Source: CALRWV02 sp943371965 (GTDB lineage: Bacteria > Bacteroidota > JABWAT01). From it: a DNA stretch of 64,000 nucleotides. The DNA is taken from positions 333,569 through 397,568 of the forward strand of contig CALRWV020000004.1 in assembly GCA_943371965.1 (NCBI GenBank), given 5' to 3'. This document shows, one piece after another, positions 57,391 to 64,000 of the stretch. The number at the start of each line of letters is the position of its first letter. The stretch's first letter is position 1. The notes below the pieces were generated by a model. That model was not told the DNA's origin. It did not search any database and saw only the letters and a list, made by a program, of their open reading frames with translations. A program made the translations under genes and the position numbers.

Positions 57391-59822
57391 TATCTTACAA
57401 CAACCTCGTACTTGATGTCAGATTTTGCATTAATCAGAACAGAAAGAATATTTGTTTTGGGATCATAAAAAGACAGATTATTTTTTTGATCTGCTTTTTC
57501 TGTAATTTCTGATCCGTTACAAATGATTTCGCTTGGTTTTTCAAGAACTCCATGAATACTTAAAATATAAACCCGTTGAGTTAACTTTTCTTCAAAAACT
57601 CCGGCTGATTCCGAAATCTTCAGATTCAAGACAGAATTACTCTTTTCATGAACTGATTTTTGGGAAAAAGTGGTCTCTGAAAATTCCCCTTTCTGATAAC
57701 CGAGAGATTTCCCATCATCTTCATAAAGAGTGTAGGTAGTCTCTGAATTACCGGAAGGATAAATATGAACAGTTAACGTATCAACAGGACGTTCATCTGA
57801 AAAATTCATTAACGGTGCCATTGGAATTATGCTTCCTGATTTTACGAAAATCGGCATTTGATCAATCGGTGCATCAACTGAAATGGTTTTCCCACCAGCA
57901 ACAACTTCTTCAGTCCAGTAGTTTATCCAATTTCCTTTCGGTAAATAAATATCTTTTTTTGTTTGCCCGGCTTTTACGACTGGAGAAACAAGAAATGCAT
58001 CTCCCCACATATATGATGAGCCTTCATTGGTCAGGTTTTTATCTTCCTTATCCAGCCAAAATAAGGGTCGCGCAAGAGGCAAACCGGATTTGTAATTCTG
58101 GTAAGCCAGTGTGTAAATATATGGAAGCAGCTGATATCTGAGATTGATAAACTTCCGGCAAATATATTCTGTTTCCTCACCAAACATCCAGGGTTCTGTT
58201 GGTGATCCGTTTACTGAAACTCCTGACCCATGTGCTCTGGCAATCGGACAAAACGTGCCGAATTGCATCCAGCGGATGTATAATTCAGGACTTGTCGGGT
58301 TTCTTGCGTATCCTCCAATATCTGAGTTCTGATAACCAAATCCTGACATTCCCATATTCAACATCATCGGCATTTGAACTTCCAATCCGCCGAATGTTCT
58401 GGAAACATCACCCGACCATGGAAGTATGCCATAACGCTGACTTCCTGCGAATCCTGACCTTGTTAGATTCACAACCCGTTCATTCGGACGCAATTGATTG
58501 AATCCGTCAAAAATAGTTTTTGACCAAAGTAAATTATAAATGTTATGTATTTTTTCAGCGCTTCCCAAATGATGAATCATTCCGGTGGGATGCCGTTCAG
58601 GTTCACCCAAATCAGTCCAGATTCCAGCAACATTTTTACCGAATGCACCGGGATGTTTTTTCCACCACCAAGTCTGAGCATCCGGATTTGTCAGGTCAAG
58701 CAACGAAGAATTGCACCCGCCACATGACCACCATTTTTCAAGTATGAAAGTTTTACCTGATGAATCTTTGGCAAGAAAACCTTTCGAATCTGCTTCTGAA
58801 AAATTAATGGAAGGTTGAATGATATAGGGTTCGGTAATCAGAATTGTTTTTATTCCGGTTGCGAGGAAATCGGAAATCATTTTATCGTGTCCAGGCCATG
58901 ATATTTCGTTCCAGGAAATATCACCCATATTTTCAAACCATGCGAGATCCAGAACAATTCCATCAGCAGGTATTTTTCTGCTTCGGAGGTTTTCAACAAT
59001 CGAACGTGCTTCTGCATCATTCCGGTAACGGTTTTTTGATTGAATGTATCCAAATGTCCAGCGCGGAGGAAGTGGTTGTCTTCCTGTCAGCCACGTATAT
59101 TTTTCAAGCTGTTCCGGAATTGATTCTGCTGGGATCAGATAAAATGATAGCTCTCCGCCAGCCGCTGAATAGGAAAATACAGTTGAATCACTTGCTCCAA
59201 GATCAAAAAAGCCCCGGCAATAATTATCAATGTAAAGTGCATAACCATTTGAAGTTGTTAGAATGGGAGCGTTCAGATTCATGGTTGGAAGCGGAGTAGA
59301 ATAACCGCCAATCTGTGTATTGTAGCTTTCGAAACTCAATCCACGTTTATCCAAACCTGTTCCACGCTCACCGGTTCCGTAAAAATGTATATTTTCATTC
59401 ATTGAAAAACGTAGAGTCCGTATTGAATAATCTTCAGATAGTCCTCCTGAGATCGGTTCAGTTAAAAGTAATTTCCCGTTAGGTCCGGAAAAAGTCAGGC
59501 GCAACGGATATTTTCTGCAGCCAATCGTGATTTTCTCTGATTCAATAAAAAGATCTGCTCCGGTTTCACGGATTGAAACAGAAATCTTCCCATCCGGATT
59601 TTGAACAACAACTAAGGAAGAATCAATAACCGAATTCGCCGAGGGAAGGTAATCTACACGGACAATATCGGAAGCATAGAAAATAAATCTGACTGCCGAA
59701 GAATTTGATCTTACTGTTATGCTGTTTTTGTTTTGAGAATGTCCAGAATAATTTCCGAGATAAGTTTGTGCGGATGAATCCTGAACTATGAATGAAAGAA
59801 TGAGAACCAAAAATATTTTCAT
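57390..59822 (-). CDS. Secreted GH31 alpha-glycosidase, copy 1
   Basis: The product has 810 residues with a signal peptide (MKIFLVLILSFIVQDSSAQ). An N-terminal galactose-mutarotase-like beta domain (about 30-240) leads to the TIM barrel. The nucleophile is D404 in GIWTDLGEPE. The acid/base region is RSGFAGSQRYGILPWSGDVSRTFGG, followed by MGMSGFGYQNSDIGGY. C-terminal beta domains contain PIDQMPIFVKSGSIIP. Known family activities are alpha-glucosidase, alpha-xylosidase and transglycosylase; WTDLGEPE fits alpha-xylosidase-like subgroups, but the substrate is uncertain. It lies 13 bp downstream of copy 2, so one operon. Confidence 0.94.
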   Translation of the reverse strand: MKIFLVLILSFIVQDSSAQTYLGNYSGHSQNKNSITVRSNSSAVRFIFYASDIVRVDYLPSANSVIDSSLVVVQNPDGKISVSIRETGADLFIESEKITIGCRKYPLRLTFSGPNGKLLLTEPISGGLSEDYSIRTLRFSMNENIHFYGTGERGTGLDKRGLSFESYNTQIGGYSTPLPTMNLNAPILTTSNGYALYIDNYCRGFFDLGASDSTVFSYSAAGGELSFYLIPAESIPEQLEKYTWLTGRQPLPPRWTFGYIQSKNRYRNDAEARSIVENLRSRKIPADGIVLDLAWFENMGDISWNEISWPGHDKMISDFLATGIKTILITEPYIIQPSINFSEADSKGFLAKDSSGKTFILEKWWSCGGCNSSLLDLTNPDAQTWWWKKHPGAFGKNVAGIWTDLGEPERHPTGMIHHLGSAEKIHNIYNLLWSKTIFDGFNQLRPNERVVNLTRSGFAGSQRYGILPWSGDVSRTFGGLEVQMPMMLNMGMSGFGYQNSDIGGYARNPTSPELYIRWMQFGTFCPIARAHGSGVSVNGSPTEPWMFGEETEYICRKFINLRYQLLPYIYTLAYQNYKSGLPLARPLFWLDKEDKNLTNEGSSYMWGDAFLVSPVVKAGQTKKDIYLPKGNWINYWTEEVVAGGKTISVDAPIDQMPIFVKSGSIIPMAPLMNFSDERPVDTLTVHIYPSGNSETTYTLYEDDGKSLGYQKGEFSETTFSQKSVHEKSNSVLNLKISESAGVFEEKLTQRVYILSIHGVLEKPSEIICNGSEITEKADQKNNLSFYDPKTNILSVLINAKSDIKYEVVVR

Positions 59823-59835
59823 GAATGTTTTCCTG

Positions 59836-62247
59836 TTAATTCAATGATTTCCTGATGACAAGTTTTTGATCAATCGGTATTTTATTTATTGTTACTGTCA
59901 ATGTTTTCATTTCCTGATTCCAAACAGACTCCAACTTTCTTCCATTGACTTCAAGTTCTACCGGTTTTGAAAGTCCGTGAAAAATAATTTTATAGAACCG
60001 GTTTGACGGTGCATTTTTGTATGTTCCTTCAGATCCGGAAATAGTCAGTTCAAGTTTTTCCTGATTGAAAGTAAGACGAGTCTCTCTTTTTTCATTTTTT
60101 AATTTCCAGTTTTCTGAAATTCCATCATCTTCATACAAAGTAAATTCTGCATCTTTTCCGGTATAAATCTGAAGTGTTAGACTGTCTTCATGAATGAATG
60201 CAGTACTTAATGCAAAATTGTACATTGGAACAATAGAACCCGACCTGACAAATAAAGGAAGCTTCCCTGCAGGTGCCGGATAATCAAATGTCCGGTTTCC
60301 GTCAAGCTTTTCGTCATTCCAGAAATCATACCAGTTACCTTTCGGAAGCCAGACTTTTACATTATCTGAATCTGAACAATTAGGGGCAACCAGGAATTCA
60401 TTTCCCCACATATACTGCAAATCAGATTTCCATGCAAGTGAATCCAGTTCATTCCCAATAACCATTGCGCGAGAAACCGGCAATCCTGTTGTTGATGCCT
60501 GATGGGCGTAGGAATAAATATAGGGAAGCAACTGATAGCGAAGCTGAGAATACAACAATGCATCTTTCTGAACATCGCCTGATCTATCCAACGGCCAACG
60601 TGATTTGCCGACACCATGAGGTTTCCAAAACGGAGTAAAACTTCCGAACGCCATTGACCAGTTTCTGTACATTAAATCATTTGGTCCTTCTTTGGTTTCC
60701 CAATTGTAAAAACCACCGGCATCATGTCCCCAGAATGGAAAACCGGATAGCCCTGCCAACTGCAAACTTCTAACCTGAGTTTTCATATCCGAATAAGTTG
60801 GTTTGATATCACCGCTCCAGAGAGTTGCAAAACGCTGGGCTCCTGCAGTCATGCCCCGAACCCAAACAAATGATCTTTTTGAACCTTGAAAACTTTTATC
60901 CCAGCCATCTTCAACCAGTGATTTTGAAATCAGAAAAAACCAGTAATTTCTCATTTCCAACCATGTACTGCCATTTTCAAATTTCATTGCAGGTGGAGTT
61001 TGTCCCATTTCATCAAATTCATCAATCCACAATGCATCACCAGGGAAGCCAAGTTTGGGATCAAGTGATTTCGTCCACATCAGATTCCAGAACCAGTCAC
61101 GCACTTCCATTTTTGTGAAGTCAGGTGCACTGTCTCCAAAATCAATTTTATCGGATTGGGGAATATTGAATTCCTGTTTCCATCCTTCACTGTGAGAAGC
61201 GATACAGCGGTTGAAATCCAGTGTCAATATCAATCCGTTGGATATTACCCATTTTTCATATTCGGATGGATCGGGAAAGCGCGACAAATCCCATTCGAAG
61301 AAGGACAGACAACGCTGACCACCACCTGCTCTCCAACGGTTGTCATTCACAATATGATCAAGCGGAAATCCGGCATTCCGGTGCTCACTGATTTTTCTTT
61401 TCCACCAGTTTTCATCTGACGGATCTGTGGATGTATGATCATTTCCTTTATCTGAAAGTGCAAGTCCAAAAAATGATTTCGGAGGGAATCTTGGTCTTCC
61501 GGTCAGTTGCGTATATAGATCAAGTAAGGCGGCAAAATCTGAACCGGACATAACAAAAAAATCCATTTGACCATTTCCGGAAACGGAAAAATTGTAATTG
61601 CCATCTTTTCCAAAATTGAACGAATTTGGAAAAGTACTGTTCAGAAAGATTCCGTACCCTTTACTGGAAAGATACATCGGAACAATCAATGGCGCCTGTT
61701 GACCATGTTCAGTTCCGTAATTCCTGCTGATTATTTTTCCGTGCAAATCAATGCTTTCTTCTCTGCCAAAATAACCGTGACCCAAGCCTGTGAAATGTTC
61801 TTCGGAATCAAATTTGAAAGATGCATAAACTGAATCAGAACTCCACCAAACACCTTTTGTCTGTTCAAGGAAAATATCATCGGTTCCGTTTTTTGAAAAA
61901 GAAAGCTGCATAAAGGATTTGTCAATTGAAAGCGAAATACCATTTTCAGTTTGGGCAGAAAGCTGAAATGAATTTTTATTTTCAGTCAGATTCAACTCAC
62001 CTGGCCATTGATGGGTTACCACCATTTCATTTCTGTCATCTGAGAAAAATTGTTCAGTGGAACGGATGGTCTGCACACGGATAATATTGTTTCCGTAAGG
62101 TGTTAGGCGAATCTGTTTATATCCGTTTCTGAAAATAAAACTTTTTCCATCACGGAAATATTTTATTTGCGGTAAAGGTTGATTTTGCGAATAAACTGCT
62201 GACGAAAAGAATACAATGATGGTGAGTGTTGCGGAAAATATTTTCAT
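59836..62247 (-). CDS. Secreted GH31 alpha-glycosidase, copy 2
   Basis: The product has 803 residues from the ATG at 62247, where a signal peptide MKIFSATLTIIVFFSSAVYSQ starts; an upstream in-frame start at 62322 would add 25 residues before it and is rejected. It has an N-terminal beta domain, then a TIM barrel with nucleophile D409 in DALWIDEFDEMGQTPP. The acid/base region is RGMTAGAQRFATLWSGD, then GLSGFPFWGHDAGGF. The end is GKLPLFVRSGSIVPMYN and a beta domain with TLYEDDG. It is only distantly similar to copy 1, so probably a different linkage or substrate. First gene of the two-gene GH31 operon. Confidence 0.94.
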   Translation of the reverse strand: MKIFSATLTIIVFFSSAVYSQNQPLPQIKYFRDGKSFIFRNGYKQIRLTPYGNNIIRVQTIRSTEQFFSDDRNEMVVTHQWPGELNLTENKNSFQLSAQTENGISLSIDKSFMQLSFSKNGTDDIFLEQTKGVWWSSDSVYASFKFDSEEHFTGLGHGYFGREESIDLHGKIISRNYGTEHGQQAPLIVPMYLSSKGYGIFLNSTFPNSFNFGKDGNYNFSVSGNGQMDFFVMSGSDFAALLDLYTQLTGRPRFPPKSFFGLALSDKGNDHTSTDPSDENWWKRKISEHRNAGFPLDHIVNDNRWRAGGGQRCLSFFEWDLSRFPDPSEYEKWVISNGLILTLDFNRCIASHSEGWKQEFNIPQSDKIDFGDSAPDFTKMEVRDWFWNLMWTKSLDPKLGFPGDALWIDEFDEMGQTPPAMKFENGSTWLEMRNYWFFLISKSLVEDGWDKSFQGSKRSFVWVRGMTAGAQRFATLWSGDIKPTYSDMKTQVRSLQLAGLSGFPFWGHDAGGFYNWETKEGPNDLMYRNWSMAFGSFTPFWKPHGVGKSRWPLDRSGDVQKDALLYSQLRYQLLPYIYSYAHQASTTGLPVSRAMVIGNELDSLAWKSDLQYMWGNEFLVAPNCSDSDNVKVWLPKGNWYDFWNDEKLDGNRTFDYPAPAGKLPLFVRSGSIVPMYNFALSTAFIHEDSLTLQIYTGKDAEFTLYEDDGISENWKLKNEKRETRLTFNQEKLELTISGSEGTYKNAPSNRFYKIIFHGLSKPVELEVNGRKLESVWNQEMKTLTVTINKIPIDQKLVIRKSLN

Positions 62248-62419
62248 AGCTGATTGTCTGGTTGGTGAAGAAATAGATAAACCTGAAATTGCGATCTGCA
62301 ATAATACATTAAATGCAGACAAATTTCTTGTTAGATGAAGGTTGGAAGATGGAAGAAGAAAAGTGGAAGGTAAATAATCCTGAATAATTCAGGATTATTT
62401 ACAGAAGAAAATCTGGCTG

Positions 62420-63298
62420 TTAATTCGTTGAATTGAATTTTAGTCCAATTGAAAAATCAAACCGGTTTAAACTTTCATACTGATTTTTTTCCAATTTTAC
62501 AGTTTTAGAAGAAGTGCCATCATCAATTTTGTATTCAAATAATGTTCCTGTAATATAGGATATCTGGATTCCGACAGCTACATTTTTTGAAATGCCAACG
62601 TCATAACCAAAATCATATGCAAGTCCGAAAGTACTTCCAGTTAATTTGTATTTGTCAACAACGACCTGATCATCATTATATCCCATATATCCTAAAGCAA
62701 GACTCACAACAAAGTAATTCAGTTTGTTGTCGCTTAAAAAACGTGTACTGAGAGAAGGTCCGATAAAACTTACTGAAATGTCATCACTCATTTTTCCGTA
62801 TTTGGGTGGTCCATTAACTGGAATCACATAAATATTGTCAATATGGTTGGATGTATTAAACATTATATATTTCAACCCAAGTCCAATTTGCTCGGAAAAA
62901 AAATAAGTTGCATCACCACTGAAATGATATCCTGACTTTAACTCTTTGATGTAATCCTTAAAATCTGAGGGAACATTATCTGAAATATCTGCAGTTTGAT
63001 AACTCCATCCTCCATTGAAACCAAATCTCCAATGTGGATATAATTCTACCCCTAAAACTTCATCGGGCAGAACTTCAGATGCAGAAAAATAATTGTACTT
63101 GTAAGTTTTGACTTCGCTGATAGGCAGCAAAGTGTTTCTTGTTTCACCTTTGTATTTGAATGTAAAATGAACATAATCACCTTTCAAATCAGTAATTTTG
63201 CAATTCAATGAATCTCCTTCACCGGTAACGATCAAATCCTGTGAAAACAGATTACCTGCAAAAAAGACCACGAATAAATAGCTCAAAAATAATTTCAT
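62420..63298 (-). CDS. Exported outer-membrane-type protein with N-terminal CKI module
   Basis: The product has 292 residues with a signal peptide to NLFSQ. A short N-terminal module DLIVTGEGDSLNCKITDLKGDYVHFTFKYKGETRNTLLPISEVKTYKY precedes a beta-barrel-like body (FGFNGGWSYQTADIS, YHFSGDATYFFSEQIGLGLKYIMFNTS, VGIQISYITGTLFEYKI, FDFSIGLKFNSTN). The same G..L.CKI....DYI.F module ends the neighbouring DUF2846 protein. It starts 1 bp after that gene's stop, so co-translated. Function unknown. Confidence 0.78.
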   Translation of the reverse strand: MKLFLSYLFVVFFAGNLFSQDLIVTGEGDSLNCKITDLKGDYVHFTFKYKGETRNTLLPISEVKTYKYNYFSASEVLPDEVLGVELYPHWRFGFNGGWSYQTADISDNVPSDFKDYIKELKSGYHFSGDATYFFSEQIGLGLKYIMFNTSNHIDNIYVIPVNGPPKYGKMSDDISVSFIGPSLSTRFLSDNKLNYFVVSLALGYMGYNDDQVVVDKYKLTGSTFGLAYDFGYDVGISKNVAVGIQISYITGTLFEYKIDDGTSSKTVKLEKNQYESLNRFDFSIGLKFNSTN

Positions 63299-63299
63299 G

Positions 63300-63821
63300 T
63301 TACTCTACCTTTTTTATTTCCTTAATATCTTTTCTGTTAACCTGCTGTTTGATTTCTTCATTTTTTTTCAAAAGTGAAATGTAAATAATATCAGTATCTT
63401 CCTTTTCAATTTTGCACTCAATTACTTTTCCGTCATTTAAAATCAATTTGTCTGTTAATTCATAGAAATCAAGTTTTAATGATTCATATTCAAGTCTCCC
63501 CAAATCATTATCAACTAATTCAAGTTTGGGGTGACCTATAAAAAATCCGAGGGAAGCAGAACAGCGGATATAATATTCATTTCCTGTTTTGATAGTAACA
63601 GGAAGTTCTTCTGTTACCTCAGTTTTCGCCCAGATCAAAAGGTTTCCTTCTTTTTTGATTTTTACAGTTTTTCTGTAAGGATTTTCCTTACGACAAATAA
63701 TGGAATCTCCAATATGCAAGTCAAACCCCATCATGGAATTAACACCACCAATCCTGTAAAAATGCAATAATGCGTAATCGGAACCAGGAAAAGGACTTTT
63801 GGTCTCTGAATGTTTTTGCAA
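63300..63821 (-). CDS. DUF2846-like protein, 5' end lost to an IS insertion
   Basis: About 173 residues are readable, but only from a TTG at 63821, with no signal peptide. The frame is open further upstream until it meets the IS end near 63860. The body ALLHFYRIGGVNSMMGFDLHIGDSIICRKENPYRKTVKI...TIKTGNEYYIRCSASLGFFIGHPKLELVDNDLG matches the DUF2846 pattern. Family members are normally exported lipoproteins, so the signal peptide and true start are probably missing. A C-terminal module (LILNDGKVIECKIEKEDTDIIYISLLKK...IKEIKKV) is shared with the next gene. The gene is likely inactivated or mis-localised. Confidence 0.7.
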   Translation of the reverse strand: MQKHSETKSPFPGSDYALLHFYRIGGVNSMMGFDLHIGDSIICRKENPYRKTVKIKKEGNLLIWAKTEVTEELPVTIKTGNEYYIRCSASLGFFIGHPKLELVDNDLGRLEYESLKLDFYELTDKLILNDGKVIECKIEKEDTDIIYISLLKKNEEIKQQVNRKDIKEIKKVE

Positions 63822-63859
63822 GGAATAAGGGTTGGAATATTTTAAAACCTTAACTGTCT

Positions 63860-64000
63860 TGTCCTGAAATCGGTTGACTTTAAAACACAGAAAAAGTCAA
63901 CTAAAATCAGGATAAAAAATGGAAGTAAAGAATTTTAATCATTACACCGATGACTTTAAACTTAAAGTCGTTTCTGAAGTAACATCTGGAATTTATTCAA
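63860..64000 (+). mobile_element. Left end of an IS3-like insertion sequence (runs off window)
   Basis: The presumed terminal sequence starts TGTCCTGAAATCGGTTGACTTT at 63860. A partly inverted copy AAAGTCAAC...TCAGGA lies at 63893-63912, so the end can form a hairpin. A transposase-type reading frame starts at 63919. The other end lies outside the window, so length and target duplication cannot be seen. Confidence 0.65.
63919..64000 (+). CDS. Transposase OrfA-like N-terminus (partial, 27 residues)
   Basis: The frame reads MEVKNFNHYTDDFKLKVVSE and then VTSGIYS before the window ends. FKLKVVSEVTSGIYS is the first helix of the helix-turn-helix domain of IS3/IS911-type OrfA proteins (family pattern F..KVV.E...G..). 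AGGA precedes the ATG by 6 bp. It is directly inside the putative IS end. The identification rests on few residues. Confidence 0.6.
   Translation, partial: MEVKNFNHYTDDFKLKVVSEVTSGIYS

Noticed and set aside
1..64000. tRNA, rRNA or tmRNA genes
   Set aside because: I scanned the intergenic stretches by eye and saw no cloverleaf with a GGTTCRANNCC T-arm or rRNA core motifs; a tRNAscan-SE/Infernal run would settle it.

Overview
The window reads as AT-rich chromosomal DNA of a free-living member of the FCB superphylum, most likely Ignavibacteria or a close Bacteroidota relative. The evidence is five long secreted proteins ending in the NYPNPFNP...GR...L.SG.YFY.L type of type IX (Por) C-terminal sorting domain, a hybrid two-component system with ligand-binding propellers, DUF2723 glycosylation machinery, MetG with a C-terminal tRNA-binding domain, and starts with weak or no Shine-Dalgarno sequence. 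No rRNA, tRNA, CRISPR array or prophage was seen. The taxonomic call is an inference.

Layout. 1-860: 5' part of an MBL-fold hydrolase, then an IS200-like/REP-associated tyrosine transposase with small hairpins on both sides. 1067-8317: minus-strand run of amidohydrolase and DUF1624 acyltransferase, then a THI5-like sensor kinase with a yeast-type cytosine deaminase, DinB-like protein, c-type cytochrome and DUF2238 membrane protein. 8535-12713: hybrid two-component system. 12992-17410: TlpA-like protein, two tiny tandem lipoproteins resembling bare sorting domains, an outer-membrane protein, aldo/keto reductase and lipoprotein. 17774-24007: two very large secreted cargo proteins. 24255-31254: small membrane protein, sugar-phosphate isomerase-like protein, adenylate cyclase, MFS transporter, lipoprotein, acyl-ACP desaturase and MazEF. 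31578-37312: metG, a GNAT remnant, an unknown secreted protein and a hybrid kinase. 37655-44378: two paralogous GH5 cellulases flanking an unrelated secreted protein, in a repeat-dense stretch. 44660-57309: housekeeping genes lepA, lepB, hemW, DUF2723, GT2, OMP, ybeY, DUF494 and topA. 57390-62247: two secreted GH31 glycosidases. 62420-64000: OMP, a DUF2846 protein whose 5' end is cut by an IS element, and the start of that element.

The genes suggest a polysaccharide-using lifestyle: exported GH5 and GH31 enzymes, LamG-bearing surface proteins, a propeller-type hybrid sensor and two further sensor kinases. The hunt produced three main themes. First, intergenic DNA is packed with several families of palindromic dispersed repeats, and members of three of these families also lie in-frame inside coding sequences, in the same loop of the same domain in three different proteins. 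Second, a near-identical 80-bp leader of the second GH5 gene is duplicated 2.27 kb upstream, bracketing a gene that looks foreign in its first two thirds. Third, two lipoproteins appear to be free-standing versions of the sorting domain, in a tight operon with a TlpA-like protein and an outer-membrane barrel.
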